Below, piece after piece: positions 23,667 to 36,780 of a stretch of 64,000 bases of DNA (position 1 is the first letter of the stretch; each line of letters begins with the position of its first letter). The notes under the pieces were generated by a model. The model had not been told where the DNA came from. It worked only from the letters and a program-made list of their open reading frames with translations, and did not search any database. The position numbers and the translations under genes are program-made. Source of the DNA: Medicago truncatula (lineage: Eukaryota > Streptophyta > Magnoliopsida > Fabales > Fabaceae); the NCBI RefSeq assembly GCF_003473485.1, contig NC_053043.1:31348576-31412575 (forward strand), written 5' to 3'.

Positions 23667-24449
23667 GAATTTGGATCCTCTCCAATGTGTTCACTCCAGC
23701 AGTCCATCCTGAGCCAATATAGGCCTTTGGATTAATCTGAAGACAAAAGGGAGAAATAATAAATTATAATAAAAAATCTGCATTAAATCAATGAAACTCT
23801 GTCCACCGTATTTTTCATTGTCTTCACCAAACCTTCTCACCGCACCACCACTTCTCCGCCACCTGAGTCCTACTCAAACCCGTTTATGAGACTACACCCA
23901 TGTTATGGAATTCTGTTTGACGACAACATTGAAAGCAAGAAGCAAAAGGATCGTGATGAGATTGATCGTGGAACAACGTCATAAGAGTTCAACAAAACGT
24001 GGACGACGATGTCTGCCCGCATCTCCTCGAGTCACCGTCCTTGGTTCAATCAATTGGAAAATATATTGTGAAGATGAATTTCTCTTTTTTTTTTGTATTT
24101 AGATTGTTTTAATTTTGTTTTACACAAAGTGATTGAAATTACAAACTTTGTAGATTGTGAAGTCCATGGCCCTATGATGGTAAGATTAGTTTGTTCGATG
24201 TGAAAGGGTATGAAAGAGGTCAATTGATAATCCATGCTCAATTTTCTCCTTTCAGTTGTAGTGCCTTGAACTAATTGTTCATAAGTGAAGAAGAAATTGT
24301 GTTGCGAAAAAAATAACGGGATACATATTTCTCTATCTTTTAATTGCCATCCCCCCCCCCTTTTGTGTGAACCGTTGGATTAAATCCAATGACTAATAGC
24401 TACACAGGAGAGAGGGGCAGTAGACAAACAGCAAGAGGGATCCAATTCC
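23667..24449. mobile_element. small Mutator-like element (MULE) with 9-bp TSD
   Basis: Ends GAATTTGGATCC and, inverted, GGAATTGGATCC form short terminal inverted repeats. AGTAACTTC occurs directly outside both ends (23658-23666 and 24450-24458), the 9-bp target duplication typical of MULEs. The 783-bp element encodes no transposase. Its interior, about 23800-24060, is less AT-rich than the surroundings and could be captured host sequence. Confidence 0.75.
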
Positions 24450-24626
24450 AGTAACTTCTCAAGAAAGAAAAAAAAGAAAGCATTTTAATGTATATTTATA
24501 TTGTGATATGGTTATATAAGTGATAGTAAAAAGTTAAAACTGTAGGAAGCATGTTGTAAAAACCATTAGTTGTCTAGAACTGTTTAGGTTGTAAAATTCT
24601 TTTAACTCACTCCATCCTTCTGTTAT

Positions 24627-25813
24627 TGATGGGATAAAACCGCAAGTGCACGGTCTTACCGAAGTAGTAATAAAAGAGTATCGTTCCAACAAGGAGTTGT
24701 TCAATTCAATTAACTTTAGTTGATGATTAGAAGAGAATCAAGTTGCAAAGTTGGGGTTTTCAAACGGTTGAAAGAGAATATAATAATAAAAAGAGCTTGG
24801 GATTATTGGTTCATCATAATGACAAATCCTTCACTTTCCAAAACCTTAAACCTAGAACCTTATGTTAGACCTAATTTCTAAAGACCGATTTCCCTTTAGC
24901 CCCTCACTTTTCCTTTCAGTCCAGTGAGAGTTTTCTTCTAGCAATCAAACCTATTTCGCTGATTTGATTACTAGAAGAAGCTTTTAAGGATTGAAACTAC
25001 TAATGTCTCAAGGATTGCAAAGACTATTTCACTGCCTTTGCAATCCTTGTCTAAATTCACTTGTTCGAATATCAAGACTCCACTCTCGTTTTATGAATTG
25101 ATATTTGAGATGATGGATTAACAATTATCAAACCCTCCACTTTCGCTTCTACAGTTTGATAATAGTTAATTCATGTTAAAACGGTGAATTTAGATTAGAA
25201 ACTAGGATTACATAAGATTGGGGTTAAAAGCTTGGTTTGATTAGGATTATATCATTAGACTTATCCAACAATCCCAAGACAAGAGAAGTCTACTCACTCA
25301 TGTTTATCGTAGACATAGAGAAGAAGAAGAACATAAATAAAATAACAAGAAAGTAAAGGAAAAGAAAAAAACTTTTATTAAGAAAGACAATTGTCACTTA
25401 TTAAATTCCAAGAATGAAAGATGAATATTTGTGATGACTAGCTACTCTACTTATAGTTTACATTCGATTTAGAATCTAAACAATTACATCACTAGAATGT
25501 TCCACAAGCAACTGCGGGCTTTTTGGTAAAACTAGAATAAAGTAACTTAAAATCTAAGCAAAAGCAGCAAAAGGCTGTCCTGGGAGGTGGCATATTTTTG
25601 TCCCATATTTCGTATTTTCGTCTCAAATCAGCTCCTAATCCTCTTTCTTTTGCTCCAAGACTCAATCTATCAAACATTCATTCCTGAAATATAATAATAT
25701 GCAATTGAAGTAAAATAGTTTTAAAAGGAAATAATATTAAAGTAAAATAAACTTAAATCTAATTAAATTGAAACTAAATATTATACTAAAAATAGATAAT
25801 TAATGACTCATCA
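24627..25813 (-). mobile_element. LTR of a truncated retrotransposon (probably Ty3/gypsy)
   Basis: On the minus strand the block starts TGATGAGTC and ends CCCATCA, a TG...CA LTR of 1,187 bp. Immediately upstream on that strand lies a polypurine tract, AGTGTGGGGGAGTT (25814-25827), marking this as the 3' LTR of a minus-strand element. The last 60 bases (GCAAGTGCACGG..AAGTAGTAATAAAAGAG) match the corresponding end of the solo LTR at 42149-43463, so both belong to related families. Confidence 0.7.
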
Positions 25814-26280
25814 AACTCCCCCACACTTGAATCTTTGCTTGTCCTCAAGCAAAAGGCATAAACATAGCAGCACAAACAAGATTAACATATGACAATTCAA
25901 TTAAAACTTATGTATCCTCAAAGGCTTTTAATTCAAGCGTACACTAATCACAAATTCAAGCATTTCTTGTAATCTTTATTCAACCCAACAATCAAATTTC
26001 AAGTGAGTGTGCGTGTGTAGTCCAACCCTTTTCTTGCTCTTGTATAAGATAGATATTATGAGGAAACAAGTTCTAATCCTAGCACTAAACCAACTGAGAA
26101 AAGTCCTTTCTTCATTTCATATAAGAGAGATGGGAATTAACTAGATTTATTTTGACAATTTAAACGTCTTGGGGGCCGCAGATTGCTTAGGGGATACCAT
26201 TTTCTCATAGGAAGTCCGCGAGGGGGTATCCTTTCCTTCTATATTTCATGTTCACCCTAAGTAGTGCTGCAAATTGAAGA
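25814..26280 (-). mobile_element. internal remnant of the same LTR retrotransposon
   Basis: The polypurine tract is preceded on the minus strand by TTGCTTGAGGACAAGCAAAG, which I recall as common next to the 3' LTR of Athila/Tat-like elements. No gag or pol motif remains, and no second LTR was seen, so the element is truncated. The right limit is approximate. Confidence 0.5.
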
Positions 26281-28300
26281 AATGTTGTTAGTAAGAAAAT
26301 ATATAGACTAATTTTATCTTTAACAAAACATATACAATCAATTTTAAAAGGATATGATAATGAATTCAATATATTCCTTTTTTTTTCACACTAACATATT
26401 GTCTAAAATTGGCCGTTATATATATTACTATCTTTCCTAGCGCGTGAATAACTTCAAAAACATGGACATTATTAATTGAAGAAATAATTATATGTATTAT
26501 TACCTTTCCCGATACATGAACAGCTTCGAAAATGCCTAGTATTGGTCTTTAATGACAATTATATGCAGCCATGTTAGAGAAATTGTTTTGATTTTTGGTA
26601 TAGAATGAAAGAATGGGATGAGCATTCTCTATAGGACGTCGTTTTTTATAATGAGATATAAACATGTTGAATAGTAAGATACTTGATTGATGTTACTGTG
26701 CAATTGTTTTTCAAATTACATGCATTGGCCTGTTTGTGGAGTATGGTGGCAGCCATGTTACTTCAAATTTACCTACACAGATCACATGAATTATGCAGGA
26801 TACATCATGTCTTACAATGCTTATTCATTACCATGAAACTTTGCTCCAAACAGGCTTACACACATACACAAGGATTTCCTCATCCTTAATTGTTTGTTGA
26901 GAAGTTTATCCAATCCAGTTTGGATTAATTTTTATCCAGAGAATCTATAATAGATAACATTCAGCCAATATAGTATATTTTATCAAAATATCAGCAAGAG
27001 ACTATCTTAATACAGCAAAGGAAAATATTACAGATTTTTTTAAGCTCTAATATAGAAGTCAAATGCGGCTGCGATATTGCGGATTTTGAATTTTCTGGTT
27101 GAATTTGATAGAAATTCCACTGCATCTCATCCCGACCAACAAAGCCTTGCCTAGATGTTTCTGGAATTTTTTTGTAAAAGTGAGTTTGATGTGAACTCAA
27201 TTCACAATTAACATTAGATAAAGAATTCAATGTACATTTTATACGTTAAACTAAAGTACACATGTAAACAGATGCATAACAATAAGGTGTATGTAATTCA
27301 GTAATAATGACATACGTTCAAGTTAAACAAAATATTTACACATTATTTAAATATGCAATTTAAGTGTAGTTGCAACATCTAAAATTTCAGTCCTAGCTAT
27401 CTTGTTACTTGGTGTGTGTGCTAAATCAGAAAAATATATTCAACTCTTAGATGCAAGAGTGGTCTGTTTCTATTGTAGATGCTCATTAGTTTCTATTGTA
27501 GGGATGCCATTTCTTTTGTTTACTTTTGACTGATGTAAATTTTGGCAAAATTCCCTTTTTGGTTAGTCTCTTTTTGGTAAATCTTCACTTATTATGTAAT
27601 GGTAATCTGCATATTGTTGATTCCTTCATTGGTTCCAATTAGAAACATGTTAATTATAATGTTGTTTTCCTAATTAGGACATGCTCTTCTAATGCATCAA
27701 AGCATTGTAATTAAAGGGTAGAAAATTCGTAGAAATATGTAGTTATTTTCTATAATTTGCTCATTTTTCCTTTCGAGCAATATTTAGAAATGATGATATT
27801 GTTGATTTGTAAATAAAGAGAAGAAGATATATATATATATATATATATAGCAAATAAAGGACTAAGAAGTGAAGTGAGATGAAAAGACAAAATATTCAAA
27901 CAAAATATTTACACATTACTTAAACGTGCAGTTTAAATGTATTTGCAACATCTAAAATTTCAGTCCTAGCTATCTTGTTACTTGCTATGTGTGCTAAATC
28001 AGAAAAGTATATTCAACTCTTAGAGATCAACCTGAAATATAGCATGTGATATTGACACTTCAATTTTTCAATGATTCTTTGATTAATGCTTAATGTTGAA
28101 GCATCCAGAGGTAAAGTTGCAATTACCAATTTCAAGCATTAGATCAAACAAAGCAGAGACAACAAGTGTACCAGTTAGCCAAAATATGAGAGGATCATCC
28201 TTTGAATTCTTTCATCTTTAAAAGAAAAAAAGCTGGCAACTGCTCACTGTGTGTCCTGCATAATTAAGTTATGGAAAGAAAATTGTATTAGAAAATTATA
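26281..28300. other. intergenic with a dispersed duplication; Helitron 3' end not located
   Basis: No coding signal. An (AT)n run lies at about 27827-27848, and a 127-bp sequence occurs twice (see repeat entry). The 3' terminus of the minus-strand Helitron should lie here, but I could not fix a terminal hairpin plus CTRR end. Confidence 0.35.
27325..28024. repeat. 127-bp direct repeat pair, about 570 bp apart
   Basis: Copies at 27325-27451 and 27898-28024 start AAACAAAATATTTACACATTA, share CTAAAATTTCAGTCCTAGCT and end TATTCAACTCTTAG. They differ at roughly a dozen positions. No transposon termini were recognised at either edge. Confidence 0.8.
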
Positions 28301-28309
28301 TTTATCATG

Positions 28310-30114
28310 TAATAACCTCAATACTTTTTGAAATACTTTCTTGTACACAACATTTGTTGTATTAGATAGACTCTTTTTTTATTTATCATGTATTAGAATT
28401 TTTAGACCTTCATTGCTTTTGACTCTAGATAAAGCAACATATAATTGTTCATGGCTGAATACATCTTTAGGTAAGTATAAGCCAACATGATCCAAGGACT
28501 GGCCTTGCGATTTGTTAATTGTTATTGCAAAAGATACAACAATTGAAAATTGCCTTCGCACAAGTTTGAATGGCCAGGGCAATTTTGAAGGTGACATTGA
28601 TATTCCCGGAATGTATACTTGATTTCCAATATTTTTTTCAGTTATAATTTTCACTTCAATGACATGATTTGCAAGCCTTGTGATTGTTAATCGAGTTCCA
28701 TTGCACAAACCTTCGGCTTGATCTAAATTCCTTAACAACATTATCGGTGTCCCAACTTTGAGTATTATAGAATGATTAGGTAGTCCATATGTCTTAAGAC
28801 AATTAAGAAATTCTGGTGTTACCTGCTCAAAGGCATCATTTCCATCTTCTTTACTGCGATCTATTGAATCTGAGCTGAAATATTCCTTTTCCTCTCCTGT
28901 GTAACGAATGAGACATAAGTGTTGATTTATCATATTATTTTTTTGAAAATAAAATATGAATAAGTGAATTACCTGGAATAAGATTCAAAACGTAATTGTT
29001 GATATCATCAACAACCTGAATGGTTGAAGCTAATATGGCCCTATTTCTCAAGAAATCTCCGTCTTGAAAATTTTCCAACAAATTCGAATACGTGCTTTGT
29101 ACAATTGCTTCAATAGGATCTGTAAAATTTGATATTAAAAGTTCATTTGAAATCTCAATATCATTGTAACCATCATTTTCTTCCCCCAATTTTCCATCTC
29201 CAACCTTCAAAATTCATTCAGAAAATCTTTCTGTATTCTCTGAACTTTGTGCCTGATCATTCAAAAGACGCATGTTTTTTGTTAATTTCAATACCTGGCA
29301 GTGGTTCCAAATATATAGGCATTATTGTAGAATGGATGATATCAGATCTATTTCCTCCTGGCACTACTGGTAGTATTTGTCTAAAATCACCTCCAAATAC
29401 TACAATTTTTCCGCCAAAGATAAGTTTTGAAGGTTTTCCTCTCACACTCATAATATCCTTCAATGATTTTTATATAAAGCCTCAAAACAAAATTTATGCG
29501 CCATTGGTGCCTCATCCCATATAATTAACTTTGTTTGCTTCAAAAGTTCAGCCAATTCAGTTCCTTTTTCTATGTCACAGATTGATGATTGAAGTGTAGG
29601 AACAGGAATTTTGAATCTTGAATGCACAGTCCTCCCACCTGGTAACAATAAGGCAACAATACCACTTGTTGCAACGTTAAAAACAATATCTTTTCTGGAT
29701 CTTAAAGATGCAGCCAAAATGTTCCACATATATGTTTTACCAATTCCTCCATAACCATAGAGGAAAAAGACTCCACCTTTTTCATTTGTCACTACTTCCA
29801 TGATTCTATTATAAATATTTTTTTGCTCATCTAACATAAAAACAGAAAACACAAATTTAATCTGCATCAGTTTGATTTTTTTTTTTTTTAAAAAAAATAA
29901 ATTCAAATAAGATAGATATCATTCTAACCTGTAAGAGATCCAAACAATTGCTCAAAAATATGTTTTTGGATAATAGGATCATAATTTTTTTCATCATATA
30001 TCAATCTATTTTCCAAAAAATCAGAAACACAACCACTTGGATATGGCATACATTTGAACTCTCTTAAGCCTCTTCTCTTAGATTGCAAATGTCTTTCAAT
30101 CTCAGTGAGGGTTA
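28310..30114 (-). pseudogene. Helitron RepHel, PIF1-like helicase part (broken)
   Basis: This is the 3' half of the Helitron replicase gene, separated from its 5' half by the CACTA insertion at 30118. Reading the minus strand: LTLTEIERHLQ, then a Walker A motif GYGGIGKT (about 29735-29758), ATSGIVALLLPGGRTVHS, Walker B LIIWDEAPM, FGGDFRQILPVV, later [25 protein letters not shown] and the C-terminal [13 protein letters not shown] and YVALSRVKS. These are PIF1-superfamily 1B helicase motifs I to VI in order. Introns separate several blocks. Damage includes a frame change after YLEPLPG and an in-frame TAA after ILIHDK; downstream of it the expected tail TTNVVYKKVFQK is still readable. The protein would unwind DNA during rolling-circle transposition; this copy cannot. 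Confidence 0.88.
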
Positions 30115-30139
30115 AATCACTACGCCAATTTTGACATTT

Positions 30140-30385
30140 AGTAGCGCCCATTTAATAACACTTTTAGAAAAAGTGCTAACAAAAAACTGACTTTGTTAAG
30201 TAAAATAGTGTTTTGTTGCAAGTGCTAATATAATAGTACATCTAAAATAGCACTTTCTCCAAAAGTGCTAATATTGGCAATTTAAAAAAAATAAAAAAAA
30301 GAGTATGATAGCAGTTTTGAGGTAGTGCTAATATAGGTGGATAGTATTGTTAGCACTTTGTGCTGAACGCTATCCTATACTCCTA
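30140..30385. repeat. left subterminal repeat array of the CACTA
   Basis: Repeated forms of AAAAGTGCTAA and TAGCACTTT occur in both orientations. In CACTA elements such subterminal repeats bind the element-encoded TNPA-type protein. Confidence 0.8.
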
Positions 30386-30429
30386 ACAAAACGGGGGTTT
30401 TTGAAAAATTAAAAAAAAAAGCGGATTAA

Positions 30430-31237
30430 CTTTTAGCAATTGGCGTTGAACAGATTTTCAATTCCCTCTCTTCTTTCACACACGACCTTCATCTGTATCA
30501 ACCCACATCTCACCTTCTTCTCTCATCTCAATACCATCGAATTGCATAACCACCACCTCCATTGAATCCCATAACTGTCACCATCATCAAACCCCACTTC
30601 TAACCCCATCTCTCTCATACCCAGACCCCCATCTCATTGAACTCCACTTCTCACAACCCATTGAACCCATCTCTCATCTCATTACAAGCATGCACCCACA
30701 CAGGTATAATTGAATTTTTCAATTTCTTTGATTTATTTATTTCATGATTTTATTAATCCCAAAATCTGAGCTGTTTGTCAATTTCTTGTGATACTATTTT
30801 GTTCCCTATTTAGTTAATTTTTTTGTAGTTGTTGTGTTGTTCTACATCTTGAATGTCAATTATAAATGGAAATTTATTCATACACATAAATAATGTGGTA
30901 TTTAAAAGACTATTTTTCTTTTCAAAGCTTTTTTCTTTGGGGTGAACCGCAAACTGGTTTTTGTTGAAGCATTGAATGATGTTTGATATTTAAATTAAAT
31001 CAAAAGGTTCTTCAATTAATTAAGAATTAGAATTAACAAATGTTTATCTATTCTACTTATTTATTGCCTATAACATTCTCTGCCAATATAGTTTATGTAT
31101 GCTAAAATCGAAATTGTTTATTGTAGTTGAAGATCTCGAGAATCTATTGTGATTTGTGAATCATAGTCTTTTTCTTTGCTGAGATACCTACCCTCATCGC
31201 CGGGTTCACCCTCACCGCAGAGACACCGAACAACATT
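30430..31237 (+). other. 5' part of the CACTA plus-strand transcription unit
   Basis: A pyrimidine-rich leader-like stretch (CCCTCTCTTC, repeated CTCATCTCA and AACCCA) leads to ATGCACCCACACAG|GTATAATTG at about 30690, a possible first exon with donor. The rest of the gene would continue past the nested element into the exons at 37.48 kb. This is inference from layout. Confidence 0.3.
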
Positions 31238-31919
31238 CACAACAACATTTTGGTCTTACAGGAACGCCAAAAAACTGTAGTGAAATGCAAAAAAAACGTT
31301 GCGTTTGGGTACCAGAACGGTTTAACCACTGTGGCAGACTGAGGCGTTGTGCTTGCCTTTTGCTACGGTTTCCGTTAATAACGTCCACGGATAACATATA
31401 ACCGTAGTCTTATTTAAGCTTTGTAAAACGGTTTTCAAAGTTCTATAAAGCTACGGTTTTCATTCGTTTCCATTTAAAATCCGTAGTGAAATAAAACTTG
31501 TAGAGATCGCTTTTTTTACTGGCAATTGCAACGGTTCTGGTACGTGGTGGATTAGAAATCCGTTCTTATATAAATATTTTCATAAGCTACCACAACGGTT
31601 TCTCACCGTTTCAATAAAGAAAGGATTTTTTTTTTTAAAAAATTATGGACCAATTATTTTGGTCACGGTGATTCTCACTTTTTTGAAACCTTGTAATAAC
31701 TATAAACCAACATTTTTTTTTTTGAAGAAAATTATAAACCAACTTAAACAATAATATTCATGCAATTTTTTACATGGAATATCTCGAATTAATCAACTAC
31801 ATAACAAAATGAAATACTTGTTAAATATATATCAAAATATATTGTTTTGTTAATCTTTAATTAATAGAATAAGTTTATCTTTGATCACAATGAACATCTT
31901 TAAAATATATATATATATA

Positions 31920-32640
31920 AACACACATCTATATCTCTTCATCTTGTGCTTCCAAATATTCAAATTCTTCATTGAGATCATCATTATTCATCTGCAAAAT
32001 AAAAGTAAAGTGTTCAATATATTAGTTGGTGTCTTTTAACAAATGATAATATAATAACTTGCTAAAAAACACCTTCATAAAAGGTATCTTCTAGCAAAAC
32101 CACATATATATATACACACACACACACAAACTTCTTATAAATAAAAACTTCCAAAATGATAAATGCATCAAATTACACAACCAACAAATACAACAATCAA
32201 CATTTGCCATCACAACACCGCACTAACTCTATTTCTTTGTCCATCATTATTTTTTCTTCAAATTGTGTTTCATTATGTATCATTACAATTTATTTGTAAT
32301 ATGTTAAACACTAACACAAAATTACACAACCAATACATCAAGTCTTAAAAAACATAACACAATTTTCATATAATACATTTAAAATATTGTATGAAAGAAA
32401 CAAGAATGTAGATCATAAATTATAGTTTAATCTTACCTCATTATCATCTTGAGCAAATATTGACGTAGAAGAACGCAGTAAATTAATTACAATCATAGTT
32501 ACAATCATATACTTTAATAAATTAATTATTTTGCAGTGTAATATTTACAATTTCAACTACATCAATGCATTTCTATGACTATTGAAAAGTAAAACACACC
32601 TTGCCTTTTAAGAGTCCTTTCTCTGAACCAACAACAAATA
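31920..32640 (-). other. possible 3' exons of a gene in the nested CACTA
   Basis: On the minus strand a spliced tail can be read: ..SEKGLLKGK|GT at about 32.60 kb, LRSSTSIFAQDDNE|GT at about 32.44-32.49 kb, and CAG|MNNDDLNEEFEYLEAQDEEI stop at about 31.94-32.0 kb. The last two are acidic and bounded by good GT-AG sites. No family was recognised; it may be the end of a transposase-related gene. Confidence 0.3.
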
Positions 32641-33824
32641 CCCCAATTAGAAGAGAAGGTGGAGTTGATGTATGGAATAAAAACTGCAAATTTTACTGCA
32701 GCAAACATGAATATGGTATAAGAATCAAGATAATGTAGAGAAAGACTATTGTAAATAAGAAAGGAGTACATTGACATTAGGAATGATGCCTAAGACTGCA
32801 ACAGATTCATGCCTATTAATCATTGAAAAGAATGATGAACTATGACCTATACACCCCTCTCATTCTTGATTTGTAACAAAGATATTGATGCATGAGTAAC
32901 ATAAATTCTACTTAGAATATAAAACTAAAACAAATTTAAAAAAAAAAGGATAAGATAAATATAAGATTAATGTTGAGTTTCAGAAAATCACGGTGATACT
33001 GTGATTTTTTGTTGAAGCCATGTCAAAATCATAGCGACACTCTGATTCCGTCGATATGTGGCAAATCATAAACCTGAAAAATCCAATGCAGCATGCTAGC
33101 GAAATAATATGCAGCAAAAAGATTGTTCTCTGCACAAACAATTATTTTTCCGGGTGCTAAGAAAATATAAATATCCCAATATACAGGGAAAAGGTAGGAG
33201 ACATGTTCAAAACCAGTCAACTATCAAATATTTAATAAATAATATCCACAAAATAAGTTGACGGGACTGAAACGCACGAAAATGGCACAACAAAAAAGGT
33301 TTAAGCGACTAACTAGTTAGTTGTCAGCATGGAGTTATAGCAGTGAGATGAAGTAACTCACTTCCCTATGGTATTCAAAATATAAATATCATTTTAAAAT
33401 TCAAAATAACATTTTACATGACTATAATAAGAATTTCAATATTTAATTTTACAGGGTTAGTAGCAAATGGAGATTTCAAGGTAAGTCCGTCAAATGGGTT
33501 CCCTAATGAAGCAATAATATAAGGACCAAGTGAAGTCCCAAATACATAATGATCTCTAAATGATACAATACAACCCAAATACATAATGATCCCAAAATAT
33601 GCTCAACAGACCGTACGTAATACCCACAAAGAAAATATATATAATAGAAAAGTCAATTCAAACACTTGAAATTACATATGACTCGATATTTATTCATTAG
33701 ATGTGATCAAATACATAATCCTTTTTTTGAACAGCATATAATATTAATGAACAGAGCCAGCCACAGAGAAAGTGGAATGGACTCAAAATTACAAAGGAGT
33801 AATACATACCCCGCACCTTCTGAA

Positions 33825-36780
33825 GCTAGCTTCTGAGAATAGCTTCTGCGTTTGGTTGTGACTTGTGGTTATCAGTTTTTCTTAATTAATTGAGTTTGTT
33901 TTTTGTTTTTCTTCTATTTTTCTTTTAAGAGTAAATTGTTTGTTTCTTTTTATTTTTCACCAAAAATTACGCTAGTTATTTGTTTTTTTTTGTTGGTACA
34001 AACGCTAGTTATTTGTTTTTATAGAATGGTATTGTTGTTTTTTTTGGTTATATTAAAATTTTTTGTTATAGTTTTTAAGAACGGTATTTAACAAAGGTGT
34101 TGTTGCTCGTACTTTTATTTAAAATAATTAAAAATTATACTAGAACGGTTAGTATATGTTGACGAAAATAACAAATAAAAAGATTAAAGAACAAAATAAA
34201 AAACATCAAACTTTAACAAAAGTAGAAGAAAGTAAGAATATTGCATTGAACTTACCTAAAGGCTTATGAAATCACTCCTTATAGATTGAACTGTTTCAAA
34301 GACACCTGAAAATATAGGTAGTTGCCAAATCAACAAAAAAGTAATGGGGTAATGAAGAAATAAAGGAGAGAAAACAGCTAAAAAATTACCTTAATCTTGT
34401 TGAGTGCTATTACCAATTCACTACTGTTGTTTTCACTAAAAAAACATAGAAATTAGAGACTCGAGAAACATATAGCTACAAAATAAACTAAGGTTCACAA
34501 AAGAAAAACATTGAAAAAAAAACAGAAAAGAGTAATTATGGTCTATATATGGAATACAGAGGAATTCAGATCTATATATGTCACGACAGAAATAGGACAT
34601 GACCAGGGCTCACACTATAATTATAGTTTGGCAAGTCTTAAATAGGCCTAAATTGACATCACTAATAACAATACTAGAATTAATGGAACATATATTTTAC
34701 AAGACTTTCTACTGAAAATTCGACAGAGTTACTCCTAAAATATGGACTATTCAAAATGATAAAACCCTGAACATAATCAACAGAAAATAGATTCAGACAA
34801 AACAAGGCCTAATTTAGGCTATAGTACTAGTTTTTCCTTAAAAGAAACAATCTAGCTTTGCAACAGAGCTACTAGCTAGAGATTTTAAAAGATTACAACC
34901 CCAAAAGACATAGTGACAAGTAAATACGACAACAAAACATGCTCTCCAAAACACAAATGTGCCTCACCAAAGAGGAAACAACTAATAACTAGTAAAGGTT
35001 AAACTACAATAGTATATAAGAAACATAATATTACGCTACTAACCGTAAATATTTGAATAAATCATATGAATTTAATTTTTTTTTTTAGAGAAAAAGATTG
35101 TGTGGCTGATGGAATTATACACTCTTATTATTAACACTCATAATAAAAATTATATTTCAAAAACTCATCACATTTTTTTAAAAAAGAAATGAATCGACGG
35201 CCTAATCCATTTGATTTTTTGCTGCTCCATCCCTATTTCACCAATTCATACAATACAAAGACACCATCTTGGTAACAAAAAGTGAGACTGAGGAAACTAA
35301 CCATGGCATAATGTGACTTCAAGGAATCAATTCAACACTAGAAACTGTTAACAACAACAACAACCAAGCCTTACAATCTGTTAACAATGATCATTATTTA
35401 TTTCCTTGTTTTCAAAACTTCTACTATCTGTTTGAACATGTCTTTAGAGAATTTGGAATACATTTCAGAAAAATGCCTTTCCAGAACTTATTCTACATGA
35501 ATTTTGAATACATTTCAGTCCTTTGAGAATATAAACTTTCTAGTAATCCTACTCTAAAATATGTGCTTGAAATTTCCATGAATTTTTCTCTATGCCGAGA
35601 TTTACCTTTCCGAGTGTTTATTTGGAAAAATTCATGTCAATTAATATTAGCTTGATTCTGATAATATTTCTGAAAAGTATACCGAGTTGTTTGTTTAGAT
35701 ATTCTTAACAAAAAAACACTTTCTAGGAAGGGAGTATGCGTGATTTAGTTATGTCTCCACTCGACAGTATGGGGTATCTTAGCCAAATTATCCTTGGTAA
35801 ATGATATAATATGTTTGTTCAGAATAGAAGCATATATCAGTCATATATATCACTATTGAGAATCCAGATATTGGATCAGAGACCATGAAAACACTACTTA
35901 AACTAAAAATGAAGTAGAAATTGAAAATAAACTAAACATCTTTGTCCACTACTAGTAGAGTTAATTTTCAAAATTTCATTAGTCTTCAACAAAACTCACT
36001 AAAAACTACAGTTGTCAACACAGATTAAATCTAAATACTCACTAAATAAAAACAATTAATTAAAAATAAGGAAACGATCAAGTAAACACTAACCAGAGCT
36101 TAATATTTTACACAAAAAAGAGGATTGAATTAATAATGGAGTACCTAATACTAAATTATCAGGAAAAATCAAAATTCTACAAAATCAAAATCGGTAAAAT
36201 TGATAATCAAATACATAATCCTGTTCAGCACTAACAAAATCGAAATTAAAGCAATAAAAACACCACAACAACAAACCAAATTGAATTAAGAGATTATTGT
36301 TATGGATTGAGAGTAAAGAAGACTTACGGTGGTGAGATTGGGAAGAGAAGAACACAATAAAAGGGTTAAGGGTTTTCGAATGGGTTCTGAGGTTCGAATG
36401 GGTTGAGGGTTTGAGAATGTTGAGGTTCGAATGGCTCATGAAGTTAGCTTCTGAGGTTCGAATGGTTTCTGCGTTTACGCTTTGGATATTGGTTTTTCTA
36501 ATTTTTCTTTTTATTCTTTTGTTATTAGTTTTTAAGGAATAATGGAGTTTTTTTTTACAAGAGTTTTTTATTTAAGAGCAAATTGTTTGTTTTTTTTTCC
36601 AGAGGGCTTTTGGGTATTTGTTTTTTAGAACGGTAATTTTTTTGTTATATGAAGATTATTTTTGTTACAATTTTTAAGAACGGTATTTAACAAAGTTGTT
36701 ACTCGTACTTTTATTAAAAATAATTAAAAATTATATCAGAACAGTTAATACATGTTGACAAAAATAACAAATAAAAATCC
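33825..36780. repeat. paired direct repeats inside the nested CACTA
   Basis: About 340 bp at 33825-34180 and 36440-36780 match in direct order: both have AGCTTCTG..TTTCTGCGTTT, TTTTTAAGAACGGTATTTAACAAAG, TCGTACTTTTATT and GTTGAC[AG]AAAATAACAAATAAAAA. The second copy forms the right subterminal region. The first may be the end of another related insertion or an internal duplication. Confidence 0.65.
36350..36440. repeat. short tandem repeat of GGTTCGAATGGGTT-like units
   Basis: Units related to GAGGTTCGAATGGGTT and GGGTTTTCGAATGGGTT occur about four times in 90 bp. Confidence 0.5.

Noticed and set aside
24351..24362. Poly-C run as a possible polypurine tract
   Set aside because: No LTR boundary lies beside it, and the surrounding sequence is explained by the MULE.
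25492..25677. 61-residue minus-strand frame as a gene
   Set aside because: It lies inside the LTR 24627-25813 and has no recognisable motif.
28310..30114. PIF1-like helicase as a host PIF1 gene
   Set aside because: The upstream Rep domain, broken frames and arrangement match Helitron replicases rather than a cellular PIF1.
36185..36439. 84-residue minus-strand frame as a secreted protein
   Set aside because: It overlaps short tandem repeats at the edge of the nested CACTA and shows no conserved domain; the hydrophobic part is likely chance.
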